Source of the DNA: Dyella telluris
Lineage (GTDB): Bacteria; Pseudomonadota; Gammaproteobacteria; Xanthomonadales; Rhodanobacteraceae
Direction: 5' to 3'
NCBI RefSeq assembly: GCF_014297575.1
Contig: NZ_CP060412.1
Location: forward strand, 186,001-250,000
DNA: 64,000 bases
Notes under the pieces: generated by a model
Database searches by the model: none
Seen by the model: the letters and a program-made list of their open reading frames with translations, nothing else
Told to the model about the DNA's origin: nothing
Made by a program: the position numbers and the translations under genes
Shown here: positions 28,290-37,801 of the stretch, in pieces
How the letters are laid out: every line of letters starts with the position of its first letter
Position numbering within the stretch: position 1 is the stretch's first letter

Positions 28290-29687
28290 TCACGGCAATT
28301 CGCTGGCACTCTCGCGCGACACCGGGCTTTGCTGCGACAGGCGCACCGCCAGCCGATGTGCCGCTACGCGAATCTCCGGCATGGCCGTACATTCCCACAG
28401 GTTGCCGCGTAGCAGCGAACCGATGGCATGCAGGCCCGGCACGGGTTTCCCCTCGCCATCCGTCAGCTGGCCATCAGGCCGGGCAAGCACGCCCAGTTGC
28501 AGCGGATCAGCAACCGCCAGGCCATCGCGCAACAGCTGTGACAACAGATCATGCGCACCGTAGGCCACCGCTGTATCCAGGCCCGTTGCCTGAATGACCA
28601 GGTCCGCCTCCAACGCGCTGACCAGCTGCGTGGAACGCTCGCGCAGGGTCACCTGCAGCGGCGCCGTGCCGTCCACGTCCAGCACGCGCGCGGCAAGCAC
28701 CTGCAGGCGCCCTTCCTCCTGCAGCTGATAGATCGCCTCGCCGGTGGCCGGCGCCATGCGATGGCGTGCAGCCTCCCACACCCAGCGCGCGTGACGCAGG
28801 AACTGGCGTCGCCGTGGATGCGAAAGCTGCTGCCACAGCTGTGCATTGACCGGCCGCATGCCGTCGATGATGCTGCGCCATTCGGCATCGCCAGCGTCGC
28901 TCATGGCGGCGCGCACGTGGCGGAACATCGCCGCCGTGCCTTCGCTGGCAAGCAACGCACGATTGAGTTCTTCCTGCCGTGCATAAGGCGTCAGCGGCAA
29001 GGCGGCATGGGTGAACGGCAGCAGCCCGTGGCGCGATACCGCGACCAGTTCCGCATGCGGCCATCTGATGGCGGCGGACAGCAGCGTATCGACCGCCGTC
29101 AGGCCGGTGCCGATCACCATCACACGGCGAGGCGACTGCGGGTGGCGATCCAGCCGCCACGGGTCAAGCTCGTAGGCGCCGCCCGCCAGTGCCGTGGTCG
29201 ACACGCTACGCAGCGGACGCTGCGCCAGTGCGCCCACAGCCAGCACAACCTCTCCCACTTCGAGCCAGCGATCGGCGCCTACACGAACGGCATAACCGCC
29301 GGGGCCACGCGACACCACTTCGCGGGCACTCTGGGGATGGATGCGGAAGCTGCGCCCGGCGCGACGCGCAGCGTCGATGCGCGCACCCACCTGGGCCTGG
29401 ATGAAATCGCCGAACAGGCGACGCGGCAGGAAATCCGTGCCCTTGACCTGCCCCAGCTGGCGCGCGGCATGCTGGATGAAATCCTCGGCATGCTCCTGGA
29501 ACACGCCCATCGCCGACGCACGCACGTTCAACAGGTGCTGGTCGTCACTGGTGCCATAGGCCACGCCACGACCCGGTGCGTGCTGCCCGACGATCCAGTG
29601 CACCGTACCGCCATCAAACCGCGACAAGAGCTCGCCAAATGCCGCTGCTCCCGCGGCACCACCACCGATCACTGCGATATCAGCCAT
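28290..29687 (-). CDS. FAD/NAD(P)-binding oxidoreductase
   Basis: Predicted flavin-dependent oxidoreductase of 465 residues. The N-terminal Rossmann motif (IAVIGGGAAGAAAFGELL) binds FAD, and a second nucleotide-binding motif (VMVIGTGLTAVDTLLSA, about residue 190) should bind NAD(P). LLNVRASAMGVF is characteristic of the FAD-NAD(P)-binding family near pfam13454. The biochemical reaction is unknown. It lies 147 nt upstream of sbp on the same strand, which hints at a role in sulfur metabolism, but the gap is large enough for a separate promoter. ATG 29687 starts directly at the Rossmann fold. Confidence 0.82.
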   Translation of the reverse strand: MADIAVIGGGAAGAAAFGELLSRFDGGTVHWIVGQHAPGRGVAYGTSDDQHLLNVRASAMGVFQEHAEDFIQHAARQLGQVKGTDFLPRRLFGDFIQAQVGARIDAARRAGRSFRIHPQSAREVVSRGPGGYAVRVGADRWLEVGEVVLAVGALAQRPLRSVSTTALAGGAYELDPWRLDRHPQSPRRVMVIGTGLTAVDTLLSAAIRWPHAELVAVSRHGLLPFTHAALPLTPYARQEELNRALLASEGTAAMFRHVRAAMSDAGDAEWRSIIDGMRPVNAQLWQQLSHPRRRQFLRHARWVWEAARHRMAPATGEAIYQLQEEGRLQVLAARVLDVDGTAPLQVTLRERSTQLVSALEADLVIQATGLDTAVAYGAHDLLSQLLRDGLAVADPLQLGVLARPDGQLTDGEGKPVPGLHAIGSLLRGNLWECTAMPEIRVAAHRLAVRLSQQSPVSRESASELP

Positions 29688-29858
29688 AACGCGGTCCTCG
29701 ATTGGGGGATACAAAACCCTCGCGACCTGCACGTGGCCGGTCACTATGCGCTGCATCCCCTTGAAAGAAATCCCAGGTGAAGGCTGCCTTCACATCCATT
29801 GGCAGCCGCATGACTCGTCCGCTCAGCGATCGACACCCCTCGGGCGCATCCAGCCGGC

Positions 29859-29902
29859 ACCGGTTGGAGCGGAACCCTTCGGCAAGGTGTTCCCCAACCG
29901 GT
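29859..29902. other. Long imperfect hairpin in the hisIE-FAD gene gap
   Basis: Within the 303-nt gap 29688-29990, arms ACCGGTTGG (29859-29867) and CCAACCGGT (29894-29902) pair perfectly. Inside them, GGAAC pairs with GTTCC and CCTT with AAGG, giving 18 base pairs with one 3-nt and one 1-nt bulge and a 4-nt loop. It lies about 90-130 nt past the hisIE stop and upstream of the FAD gene. No T-tract follows on either strand. The rest of the gap shows nothing recognisable. Confidence 0.5.
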
Positions 29903-29990
29903 ACATGCGCCTTGGAAACAAGAGACCACAGCTGCCGTTAAGGCTGCGCTAGTCATCCGTGGACTTGTGGCGCGGCTTATGACCGGGAAG

Positions 29991-30623
29991 TTATGACGCC
30001 ACGCGCACCGCGTGACGCTGCGCCAGCACGGCCGATACGTCCGACAACCCCAGCCCGCGCGCGCGCAAGGTCACGGCAAGGTGGTAGATCAGGTCGGCCG
30101 CTTCGCCGAGCAATGCCTCGTCGTCCTGCGCCACGGCCGCCAGCGCCGTCTCGACGCCCTCCTCGCCCACCTTCTGCGCCATGCGCCGAATGCCGCCCTC
30201 GAACAACCGGGTGGTGTAGCTGCCCGCCGGGCGCTCCGCGTGACGCTGCGCCACCAGTGCATCCAGCTCGGCCAGGAACCCCAGCGGCGGCACCGCCTTG
30301 TCGCCGAAACAGCTGCTGGTGCCGTTGTGGCAGGTCGGGCCGTGCGGCTCGGCCAGTACCAGCAAGGTGTCGGCATCGCAGTCCATGCGTACCGATTTCA
30401 GCTCCAGCACGTGGCCAGAGGTTTCGCCCTTGGTCCACAAGCGCTGCTTGCTGCGGCTGAAGAAGGTGACGTGACCGCTGTGCTGGGTCGCAGCAAGGGC
30501 TTCGGCATTCATGTAGCCCAGCATCAACACCTCGCCCGTCAGCCAGTGCTGGATCACCGCCGGCAACAGGCCGTCGCCTTTGGACCAGTCGAGTCGTGCG
30601 GGATCAAGGGTGATGGTGTTCAT
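29991..30623 (-). CDS. hisI: Bifunctional phosphoribosyl-AMP cyclohydrolase / phosphoribosyl-ATP pyrophosphatase
   Basis: HisIE fusion catalysing steps 2 and 3 of histidine biosynthesis. It has 210 residues. The N-terminal HisI domain carries the metal motif MDCDADTLL and GPTCHNGTSSCF (zinc cysteines); the C-terminal HisE domain (from about 120) has the MazG-like helices GGIRRMAQKVGEEGVETALAA and EAADLIYHLAV. ATG 30623 matches the family N-terminus MNTITLDPARLDW. It is the last gene of the operon, 57 nt after hisF, the largest gap in the set. Confidence 0.95.
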   Translation of the reverse strand: MNTITLDPARLDWSKGDGLLPAVIQHWLTGEVLMLGYMNAEALAATQHSGHVTFFSRSKQRLWTKGETSGHVLELKSVRMDCDADTLLVLAEPHGPTCHNGTSSCFGDKAVPPLGFLAELDALVAQRHAERPAGSYTTRLFEGGIRRMAQKVGEEGVETALAAVAQDDEALLGEAADLIYHLAVTLRARGLGLSDVSAVLAQRHAVRVAS

Positions 30624-30680
30624 GGGCTGTCTCTCTGAAATCTTGGTGATGCACGGCACGAAGCCGACCCTGCGCGATTT

Positions 30681-31451
30681 TTACTGCCTGACCGGCACGC
30701 CCCAGGCGTGCAGCGATTGCTTGAGCGCGGGGATGGCGATGGCGCCGGAATGGAACACGCTGGCGGCGAGTGCGCCGTCCACATCCGCGTCCAGGAAGGC
30801 ATCACGGAAATGTTCGGGCGCCCCGGCGCCGCCGGATGCGATCAGCGGCACCACGCACAGGCTGCGCACCACCATCAGCTGCTCCAGGTCGTAGCCCTGC
30901 CGCACGCCATCGCTGCCCATGCAATTGAGCACGATCTCGCCGGCGCCACGCTCCTGCGCTTCGACCACCCAGTCCAGCGTGCGACGCGGCAGTGCCTGCG
31001 TGCGCGATGGGTCGCCGGTGTACTGACGCACGCGCCATTCGCCATCGGCGTCGCGCAGGCTGTCCACGCCCACCACCACGCACTGCACGCCAAAGGCGGC
31101 GGCCAGCTCGTTGATCAGGTCGGGCCGCTCCAGCGCGGGCGAATTCACCGAGATCTTGTCAGCGCCGGCATGCAGCACGGCGCGCGCCTCGTCCACGCTG
31201 CGGATGCCACCGGCCACGCAGAACGGAATATCGATGGCACTGGCCACGCGCTCAACCCAGCCGCGATCCACGCTGCGGCCTTCCGGACTGGCCGTGATGT
31301 CGTAGAACACCAGCTCGTCCGCGCCTTCGTCGCGATAACGCAAGGCGAGATCCACGATTTCGCCCATCACCACGTGGTCGCGAAACTTCACGCCCTTCAC
31401 GACCTTGCCGTCGCGCACGTCCAGGCAGGGAATCAGGCGACGGCTCAGCAT
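30681..31451 (-). CDS. hisF: Imidazole glycerol phosphate synthase, cyclase subunit
   Basis: TIM-barrel subunit that closes the imidazole ring using ammonia channelled from HisH, releasing AICAR to purine synthesis. It has 256 residues. Catalytic aspartates are in IPCLDVRDG and in NCMGSDG, and the phosphate-binding loops CVAGGIRS and [12 protein letters not shown] are conserved. It overlaps the end of hisA by 7 nt. The start ATG 31451 gives the canonical [12 protein letters not shown]. Confidence 0.97.
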   Translation of the reverse strand: MLSRRLIPCLDVRDGKVVKGVKFRDHVVMGEIVDLALRYRDEGADELVFYDITASPEGRSVDRGWVERVASAIDIPFCVAGGIRSVDEARAVLHAGADKISVNSPALERPDLINELAAAFGVQCVVVGVDSLRDADGEWRVRQYTGDPSRTQALPRRTLDWVVEAQERGAGEIVLNCMGSDGVRQGYDLEQLMVVRSLCVVPLIASGGAGAPEHFRDAFLDADVDGALAASVFHSGAIAIPALKQSLHAWGVPVRQ

Positions 31452-32173
31452 GCGAGGGCGTCCTTCAGGTTGAATCGACCTTCCAGCAGGGCGCGGCCAA
31501 GGATCACGCCGCGTGCACCGGCGTCGCGCGCCGCTCGGATATCGTCCAGCGAACGCACGCCGCCCGAGGCCTGCACCGCCATCGATGGCACGGTGTCCGC
31601 CAGGTAGCGATACAGATCCAGATTGAAACCGGCCAGCATGCCGTCGCGATCGATATCGGTGCACAGCAGGTGCTGCGCGCCGCGCTCGGCGTACCACGGC
31701 GCCAGATCGTCCAGCGTGCGCGATTCGGTTTCCGTCCAGCCGGCGCTGGGCAGCGTCCACGCACCATCGCGATACAAGGTATCCAGCGCCAGGGTGAATC
31801 GCTCCGCGCCACGCGCCGCCAGCCATGCTTCCACCATGGCGGGTTCGCGGATGGCCAGGCTGCCCAGCACCACGCGGGACACGCCTGCATCGAACAGGCG
31901 CTGCACGTCGGCCTCGGTGCGCACGCCACCGCCCGCCTGGATCTTCATGCCGTCCCGGGCAATCGCCTCGATCACGGCCAGGTTCTCCAGGCTGCCACCG
32001 CGCGCGCCGTCCAGGTCCACCAGGTGCAGCCAGGCCGCGCCAGCCTGGGCGTAATCACCGGCAAGCGCGCGTGGGTCGAACTCGTACGTCGTCTGTTGTG
32101 CGTAATCGCCCTGCTTAAGGCGAACGACGCGACCGGCGCGCAGATCAATGGCGGGAATGACTGTAAAACTCAT
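31445..32173 (-). CDS. hisA: ProFAR isomerase (phosphoribosylformimino-AICAR ribotide isomerase)
   Basis: TIM-barrel isomerase catalysing the Amadori rearrangement before HisHF. It has 242 residues. The first catalytic aspartate is in [15 protein letters not shown], the second in CTDIDRDGM; phosphate loops GGGVR and [11 protein letters not shown] are present. Start overlaps the hisH stop (ATGA), end overlaps hisF by 7 nt. Confidence 0.97.
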   Translation of the reverse strand: MSFTVIPAIDLRAGRVVRLKQGDYAQQTTYEFDPRALAGDYAQAGAAWLHLVDLDGARGGSLENLAVIEAIARDGMKIQAGGGVRTEADVQRLFDAGVSRVVLGSLAIREPAMVEAWLAARGAERFTLALDTLYRDGAWTLPSAGWTETESRTLDDLAPWYAERGAQHLLCTDIDRDGMLAGFNLDLYRYLADTVPSMAVQASGGVRSLDDIRAARDAGARGVILGRALLEGRFNLKDALAC

Positions 32174-32760
32174 AGTTCGAGGAAGTTCTTTAGCAGGCGG
32201 GCGCCGACCTTGGCCGAGCGCTCGGGGTGGAACTGCATGCCGTGGAAGTTGCCGCTCGCGATCACCGAGGCAAACTCGCCGCCGTACTCGGTGGTGGCCA
32301 GCGCGTAATGGCCCGCGGGCACGGCGTAGCTGTGCACGAAGTAGGCCCAGTCACCATCGGCCAGGCCGTCCAGGAGCGCGTGACCCTGCTTCTGCTGCAG
32401 GCGGTTCCAGCCCATGTGCGGCACGCGCAGGCCGGGTTGCTCGACAAAGCGCTGCACCGTCGCCGGGATCACGCCAAGGCAGGCGGTGTCACCCTCCTCC
32501 GAGTGCTCGCACAACAGTTGCATGCCCAGGCATACGCCCAGCACCGGCTGCGTAAGCGAACGCATCAGCTCAACCAGTCCCAGCTCCCGCAGGCGCGCCA
32601 TGCCGGGGCCGGCTGCACCCACGCCGGGCAGGATCACTTTGTCCGCCGCGCGGATAGCCGCCGGGTCCGAGGTAAGCGCCGCATCCACGCCCAGGCGTTG
32701 CAAGGCGTAACGCACCGACCCGATGTTGGTGCCGCCGGCATCGACCAGCACGACGCTCAT
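32170..32760 (-). CDS. hisH: Imidazole glycerol phosphate synthase, glutamine amidotransferase subunit
   Basis: Class I glutaminase that feeds ammonia to HisF. It has 196 residues. The nucleophile elbow is PVLGVCLGMQLL, the catalytic His-Glu pair is in MQFHPERS, and the oxyanion strand is PGVGAAGPGM. ATG 32760 is placed by its 1-nt overlap with the hisB stop (TGATG), and the C-terminus overlaps hisA by 4 nt. Confidence 0.97.
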   Translation of the reverse strand: MSVVLVDAGGTNIGSVRYALQRLGVDAALTSDPAAIRAADKVILPGVGAAGPGMARLRELGLVELMRSLTQPVLGVCLGMQLLCEHSEEGDTACLGVIPATVQRFVEQPGLRVPHMGWNRLQQKQGHALLDGLADGDWAYFVHSYAVPAGHYALATTEYGGEFASVIASGNFHGMQFHPERSAKVGARLLKNFLEL

Positions 32761-33824
32761 CAGAGCGCTCCCTTGGTGCTCGGCAGGTCGCTGCCTTCGC
32801 GACGGATCGCCTGGCGCAGCACGCGGGCCACCACCTTGAAGCAGGCTTCCACCATGTGGTGCGCGTTCTCGCCCTGCACGCTCAGGTGCAGGTTGGCGCC
32901 CAATGTTTCGCACAGCGAGCGGAAGAAATGCGGCACCAGTTCGGTCGGGATGTCACCCACGCGCTCACGCGGGAACTGCCCTTCGAAAATGAAGTACGGC
33001 CGCCCCGACAGATCCAGCGCCGCGCTCGCCTGGGACTCGTCCATCGGCAGCAGAAAACCGTAACGACCGATGCCGCGCTTGTCGCCCAATGCCTGGCGCA
33101 GGGCCTGGCCGAGCGCCAGCGCGCAATCCTCGATGGTGTGATGCTCGTCGATGTGCGTGTCGCCATCGCAGCGCAGCGCCAGCGCGAAACCACCGTGCTT
33201 GCCGATCTGCTCCAGCATGTGGTCGAAGAAGCCCAACCCGGTGTGGATCTGCGGCTCCGCGGCCTTGTCCAGGTTGACGCTGACCGTGATGCGGGTTTCG
33301 CGCGTATTGCGCTCCACCGTCGCCATGCGCGGCCCATCCAGCACCAGGTGGGCAATCTCGTCCCACGACAGCCCGTGCGGGCCGACCTGGAAACCGCGCA
33401 CACCCATATTGGCCGCAAACTGCAGGTCGGTTTCGCGATCGCCCACCATCGCCGACGATGCACGACTCCAGCCGTCATCGGCCAGGTAGGCGCGCATCAT
33501 GCCGATGCCAGGCTTGCGGGTGTCCTTGCGCTCATGCAGGAAACTGCGGTCGATCAGCACGTCGCGCACCTTGATACCCTGCGACGAGAGTATGCGCATC
33601 AACAGGTCGTGCGGCCCCACGAAATCGGCTTCCGGAAAACTGCTGGTGCCCAGGCCGTCCTGGTTGGTCACCATCACCAGCTCATAGCCGCTCGCCACAA
33701 AGCGCTGCAATGCGGCGATCACGCCCGGCAACAGGGCGAACTTCTCGTAGCTATCGATCTGGAAATCTTCCGGCTCCTCGATGAGGCAGCCGTCGCGGTC
33801 GATGAAAAGAATCTTGCGGCTCAT
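32760..33824 (-). CDS. hisB: Bifunctional histidinol-phosphatase / imidazoleglycerol-phosphate dehydratase
   Basis: Catalyses steps 6 and 8 of the pathway. It has 354 residues. The N-terminal HAD phosphatase (1 to about 165) shows [14 protein letters not shown] and the later [10 protein letters not shown] motif. The C-terminal IGP dehydratase shows metal-binding histidine clusters [12 protein letters not shown] and [13 protein letters not shown]. The fused form is typical of gammaproteobacteria. It overlaps hisC by ATGA and hisH by 1 nt. Confidence 0.97.
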   Translation of the reverse strand: MSRKILFIDRDGCLIEEPEDFQIDSYEKFALLPGVIAALQRFVASGYELVMVTNQDGLGTSSFPEADFVGPHDLLMRILSSQGIKVRDVLIDRSFLHERKDTRKPGIGMMRAYLADDGWSRASSAMVGDRETDLQFAANMGVRGFQVGPHGLSWDEIAHLVLDGPRMATVERNTRETRITVSVNLDKAAEPQIHTGLGFFDHMLEQIGKHGGFALALRCDGDTHIDEHHTIEDCALALGQALRQALGDKRGIGRYGFLLPMDESQASAALDLSGRPYFIFEGQFPRERVGDIPTELVPHFFRSLCETLGANLHLSVQGENAHHMVEACFKVVARVLRQAIRREGSDLPSTKGAL

Positions 33825-34927
33825 GCTTGCTTGCCCATGGCCGTTCCTTCGGCAAACGTCCGGCCTTCCGCGGCCGGCTGGTTCAGAAGGTCGAGCACCC
33901 GGTCATTCTCGTCCGGGGAGCCCACGGTAATTCGCAGCGCATCGCCGAGCTGCGGGTAACGGCGCACGTCGCGCACCACGATGCCCGCGTCCAGCAAGCG
34001 CTGGTAGACCGCCGCCGCATCGTCGAAGCGCACCGCCAGGAAGTTGGCCGCCGACGGCAGCACCTCACGCACCCCCGGTGCGTGCCCGAGCATGCGCGCC
34101 ATGCGTCCGCGCTCGTCACGGACGGTGGCGATATGCGCGCGCGCCGAGACCTGCCCGGCTTCTGACAACGCTTCCAGCGCCAGCGCCACACACGGTCGAG
34201 GCAAGGGATACGGCGCCATGATGCGCTTGAGCAGGGCGATCACTTCCTCGTTCGCCAGCAGCGTGCCGATACGCGCACCGGCCAGCGCCCATGCTTTCGA
34301 CAAGGTACGCAGCACGGCCAGGTTCTCATAGCGGTCGATCAGCGGCGCCACGCTGGGCGCGTCGGAGAACTCGATATAGGCTTCGTCGACCACCAGCAGC
34401 GCGCGACCGGCAAGCGCCTGCACCAGCCGCTCCACGTCGGCCTGCGGCACCAGCTGGCCGGTCGGGTTGTTCGGCGTGCAGACGAACACCAGCTTCACCG
34501 CAGGCGTGACTGCACCAAGTACGGCATCCACGTCCAGCGTGAAATCCGCGGCCAGCGGCACCGTCACCACCTCAGCATTCTGGATGCGCGCACTCACCGC
34601 ATACATGCCGAAGGTCGGCGGCTGGATGGCGATGGCATCCTCACCGGCGCGGCAGAAGGCGCGCACCAGCAGATCGATGGCCTCGTCGCTGCCACGCCCC
34701 ACCAGCACCTGCGAGGCACGCACGCCATAAAGACGTGCCAGCGCCTCGACCAAGGCGGCCGGTTGCGGATCGGGGTAACGATTGCAGGCCAGCTCATGGT
34801 CGCCCGGCGGTGCCCAGGCGGATTCGTTGGCGTTGAGCATCACGCGGCCGCCACTGGCCTCCATGCGTGCCGACGAATACGGCTGCATCGCGCGGATCTC
34901 CGCCCGTGCCAGATCGAGCACGCTCAT
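33821..34927 (-). CDS. hisC: Histidinol-phosphate aminotransferase
   Basis: PLP-dependent class I/II aminotransferase, step 7 of the pathway. It has 368 residues. The PLP lysine is in [14 protein letters not shown], the aspartate that holds the pyridine nitrogen is in VVDEAYIEF, and the substrate loop is [21 protein letters not shown] is the family signature. ATG 34927 overlaps the hisD stop (ATGA); the frame is open upstream, but only inside hisD. Confidence 0.96.
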   Translation of the reverse strand: MSVLDLARAEIRAMQPYSSARMEASGGRVMLNANESAWAPPGDHELACNRYPDPQPAALVEALARLYGVRASQVLVGRGSDEAIDLLVRAFCRAGEDAIAIQPPTFGMYAVSARIQNAEVVTVPLAADFTLDVDAVLGAVTPAVKLVFVCTPNNPTGQLVPQADVERLVQALAGRALLVVDEAYIEFSDAPSVAPLIDRYENLAVLRTLSKAWALAGARIGTLLANEEVIALLKRIMAPYPLPRPCVALALEALSEAGQVSARAHIATVRDERGRMARMLGHAPGVREVLPSAANFLAVRFDDAAAVYQRLLDAGIVVRDVRRYPQLGDALRITVGSPDENDRVLDLLNQPAAEGRTFAEGTAMGKQA

Positions 34928-36231
34928 GCCGCGTCCTCCAGCGCCGCCAGGCGCAGGGTGACGGCACGACGATGTGCTTCTAATTGTTCGGCAGCGGCCA
35001 GCGTCACGGTGCACGGACCAATGGCGCGCAGACCATCCGGGGACAGCTCTTGCACGGTGATCTGCTTCTGGAAGCTGGCCACCGACACGCCGCTGTAGCT
35101 GCGCGCATAACCGTAGGTCGGCAGCACATGGTTGCTGCCACTGCAGTAGTCGCCGACCGATTCCGGCGTCCATGCGCCCAGGAACACCGAGCCAGCGCTT
35201 TGGATATCGCCCAGCAAGGCGCGCGGATCGGCCACCTGCAGGATCAGGTGTTCCGGCGCGTAGCGATTGCTCACCTCGACCGCCTGCGCCAACGAGGCCA
35301 CGGCAATCAGGCGACTCTGCGACAGCGCCTTCTCGGCAATATCCGCGCGCGGCAGCGCCGCCCACTGCTGCGCCACTTCTACCTCCACCGCATCCAGCAG
35401 CGCAGTCGACGCGCTGAGCAGGATCACCTGTGAATCGGGGCCGTGTTCCGCCTGCGACAGCAGATCGGCGGCGACGAATGCCGGGTTGGCTTCATCGTCC
35501 GCGATCACCAGCACCTCGGACGGACCGGCCGGCATGTCGATGGCGGCGCCCTCGGGGTCGGCCGACACCTGCAGCTTGGCTTCGGTCACCCAGGAATTGC
35601 CGGGACCAAACAGCTTGTCGCACTTGGGCACGGACTCCGTGCCATACGCCATGGCGGCAATGGCCTGCGCGCCGCCCAGCTTGAACACGCGGTGCACGCC
35701 GGTGACGCGCGCAGCGTACAGCACGGCATCGTCGCATCGGCCATCCGGCCGGGCCGGTGAGCACAACACCACTTCAGCGCAACCGGCGATGCGCGCCGGC
35801 ACGCCCAGCATCAAAGCCGTGGACGGCAACGGCGCGCTGCCTGCGGGCACGTACAGACCCACCCGCTGGATCGGGCGCAGCATGCGTTCCACGCGCACGC
35901 CACCGGCGGTATCCAGCGCCACCGGCTGCGGCGCGGCGGCGCGGTGGAATGCGTCGATGCGCGACGCGGCTTCGTCGATGGCGGCCTTCAACTCGGGCGC
36001 CAGGCGCGCTTCCGCCTCGCGCCATTCCTTGTCCGGCACTTCGATGGCATGCAGTTCGCAGCGGTCGAACTTGGCGGTCAGCTCGCGCAGGGCCGCGTCG
36101 CCATCGGCACGCACGCGGGCAGTGATCTGCTCGACGCCGGCACGCAGGCTTTCGGCGCGCGATTGCATGGGACGTGACAGCGCCGCGCGCTGTGCTTGTA
36201 CATCCAGGGTAGTCCAGTCCAGGCGATTCAT
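34924..36231 (-). CDS. hisD: Histidinol dehydrogenase
   Basis: Zinc enzyme performing the last two NAD-dependent oxidations to histidine. It has 435 residues. The active-site region [13 protein letters not shown] and the conserved [10 protein letters not shown] and [26 protein letters not shown] are present, including the zinc-site Gln/His and the catalytic Glu-His pair. It starts 27 nt after hisG and overlaps hisC by 4 nt. Confidence 0.97.
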   Translation of the reverse strand: MNRLDWTTLDVQAQRAALSRPMQSRAESLRAGVEQITARVRADGDAALRELTAKFDRCELHAIEVPDKEWREAEARLAPELKAAIDEAASRIDAFHRAAAPQPVALDTAGGVRVERMLRPIQRVGLYVPAGSAPLPSTALMLGVPARIAGCAEVVLCSPARPDGRCDDAVLYAARVTGVHRVFKLGGAQAIAAMAYGTESVPKCDKLFGPGNSWVTEAKLQVSADPEGAAIDMPAGPSEVLVIADDEANPAFVAADLLSQAEHGPDSQVILLSASTALLDAVEVEVAQQWAALPRADIAEKALSQSRLIAVASLAQAVEVSNRYAPEHLILQVADPRALLGDIQSAGSVFLGAWTPESVGDYCSGSNHVLPTYGYARSYSGVSVASFQKQITVQELSPDGLRAIGPCTVTLAAAEQLEAHRRAVTLRLAALEDAA

Positions 36232-36258
36232 GGTGTTTGCTCGTTCATCCCGCCTGCG

Positions 36259-37152
36259 TCACGCAAGCATCTTCTCGACCGGCAACACGAACATCTCGCG
36301 TGCCCCGGCCTTCTTGATTTCTTCCAGTTGCCGCCAACTCACTTCGCCGGCACATAGCGCCTGCAGCATGAGCTGGTCAGGCTGACCGGCCACGGGCAGC
36401 AGGGTCGGCTGCGGGCCGCCCGGCAGCAGGCGGATCACGGCATCCAGTGCGCCACGCGAGGTCTGCAGCAGCAGCAAGCGCGATTCACGCACCTGGATGA
36501 CGCCGTCCAGGCGCTTGAGCAGCAGGTCGATCATGTCGCCGCGCTCATCCGTGGGAAGCACGGCCGGGCCGGCCAGCACCGCTTCGCTCTCCAGCAGCAC
36601 ATCCACTTCGCGCAGCTGATTGGCGACCAGGGTGCCGCCGCTCTGCACGAGATCGCAGATCGCATCGGCCGTACCCAACCGCGGCGCAATCTCCACCGAG
36701 CCGGCCAGTGTCACCACGCCCGCGTCCACACCACGCTCGCGCAGCCACTCGCCGAGCAGGCCCGGATACGACGTGGCGATACGCATGCCCTGCAACTGGG
36801 TGGCGTCGACGTAGTCGATTTCCTGCGGCACGGCCACCGACAGGCGGCAGCGGCCAAAACCAAGCGAACGCCATTCGGCCAGCGCGGGGCCACCCATGCC
36901 AGCAGTGAGGCTGTATTCGCTGAGTACGTTGCGCCCCACGATGCCCAGGTCGCACACGCCTTGCGCGATCAGGCCGGGGATGTCGTCATCACGCACCAGC
37001 AGCAGGTCGACGGGCTCGCCCTCGCCGAAGCAGAACAGCTTGTCGCGGCTCTGGCGGAAGGTGAGCCCGCAACGGTTGAGCAGGTCCAGCGCCGGCTCGG
37101 TGAGTCGGCCGGACTTCTGCATCGCTATACGCAGTCGATCGCGCGGTTTCAT
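36259..37152 (-). CDS. hisG: ATP phosphoribosyltransferase (long form)
   Basis: Committed, feedback-inhibited first step of histidine biosynthesis. It has 297 residues, the long self-sufficient form with a C-terminal regulatory domain (from about 220), so no HisZ partner is needed. Catalytic-domain motifs include LRIAMQKSGRL, DLGIVGRNVL, and GSVEIAPRLGTADAICDLV with the PRPP loop. ATG 37152 overlaps the upstream regulator stop (ATGA), linking regulator and first enzyme translationally. Confidence 0.96.
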   Translation of the reverse strand: MKPRDRLRIAMQKSGRLTEPALDLLNRCGLTFRQSRDKLFCFGEGEPVDLLLVRDDDIPGLIAQGVCDLGIVGRNVLSEYSLTAGMGGPALAEWRSLGFGRCRLSVAVPQEIDYVDATQLQGMRIATSYPGLLGEWLRERGVDAGVVTLAGSVEIAPRLGTADAICDLVQSGGTLVANQLREVDVLLESEAVLAGPAVLPTDERGDMIDLLLKRLDGVIQVRESRLLLLQTSRGALDAVIRLLPGGPQPTLLPVAGQPDQLMLQALCAGEVSWRQLEEIKKAGAREMFVLPVEKMLA

Positions 37153-37484
37153 GCCTTTACCTTCTTGCTTGCCGCACGACGTCGCGCGGCGCGGGCACCG
37201 GCGGCGAGGTAACCGCCGCTGCCCTGGTTGAGATAGCGGGCGACGCGCCCGATGGTGGTAATGCTCACGGCCGTGCGCTCGTGGATTTCGCGATAGGACA
37301 CACCGTCGAGCAGGTACGGCACGACGCGCCAGCGGTCCACCATCACCTCCAGCTCGGCGGGCGTGCACAGGTCATGCAGGAATGCCGACATCTCCTCGGC
37401 GTTCTTCAGCGAGAGCAGTGCCTCGCAAAGACTGAGCTCGGCGGACTCGGCGGGTGTCTCGGGATCGAGCGATCGGCGCTTCAT
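37149..37484 (-). CDS. TrpR/YerC-family regulator heading the his operon
   Basis: DNA-binding protein of 111 residues with the TrpR-like helix-turn-helix (CTPAELEVMVDRWRVVPYLLDGVSYREIHERTAVSITTIGRVARYL). It has a basic C-terminal tail (RAARRRAASKKVKA). TrpR-family members of the YerC/YecD branch are found with his genes in Xanthomonadales, where comparative genomics has predicted a histidine-pathway repressor (HisR). Here it is the first gene of the his transcript, overlaps hisG by 4 nt, and has a palindrome 3 nt before its start codon. Autorepression with histidine as co-repressor is inference. No strong Shine-Dalgarno is visible because the operator occupies that position. Confidence 0.88.
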   Translation of the reverse strand: MKRRSLDPETPAESAELSLCEALLSLKNAEEMSAFLHDLCTPAELEVMVDRWRVVPYLLDGVSYREIHERTAVSITTIGRVARYLNQGSGGYLAAGARAARRRAASKKVKA

Positions 37485-37487
37485 AAT

Positions 37488-37505
37488 GTACTAACGCGTT
37501 AATAC
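37488..37505. promoter_or_regulatory. trp-operator-like palindrome of the his operon
   Basis: The 18-bp inverted repeat GTA-C-TAACGCGTTA-A-TAC lies between promoter and start codon. Its outer half GTACTA is identical to the E. coli trp operator half-site. Placement from about +3 to +20 would let a bound TrpR-like protein block transcription. Confidence 0.75.
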
Positions 37506-37515
37506 GATGGAGCGC

Positions 37516-37544
37516 ATCATACGCGGGCGGAACACGTCGGGCAA
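37516..37544 (-). promoter_or_regulatory. Sigma-70 promoter of the his operon
   Basis: On the minus strand, TTGCCC (37539-37544) and TATGAT (37516-37521) are separated by exactly 17 nt. The predicted start near 37508 gives a leader of about 25 nt containing the palindrome. Confidence 0.7.
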
Positions 37545-37741
37545 CCGGGCCGCCCGACGCCCGATTCAGGCTGGCGCAGGCCTCGACGGCAATTTTTTGC
37601 GATCGAAGCCAGGCATGTGCGAACAGGCCTGTTGTACGACTCGGTGCGTGTACGCCGCGGCACAAACCCACCCAAGCAATACCTCGCAGCGACGGCCCCC
37701 TGCTTGCCGGTATCGGCCCCCGCCTCAACGGCGCTGGTCAA

Positions 37742-37783
37742 GCCGTGCCACGACCGCTAAACTAGATAGGTAGCCTACCTATT
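37742..37783 (+). promoter_or_regulatory. MarR promoter and 17-bp operator palindrome
   Basis: A perfect palindrome ATAGGTAG-C-CTACCTAT (37767-37783) lies 18 nt before the marR start. A candidate promoter TGGTCA-17-TAAACT ends just upstream of it. This layout fits autorepression by the MarR protein. The rest of the 317-nt gap 37485-37801 holds the his promoter and operator and nothing else recognisable. Confidence 0.6.
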
Positions 37784-37801
37784 CAACCTCCCCAGGCAGC
37801 C

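Noticed and set aside
37484..37560. Histidine-type attenuator (leader peptide plus alternative hairpins) for the his operon
   Set aside because: No run of His codons and no terminator hairpin; the leader is only about 25 nt.
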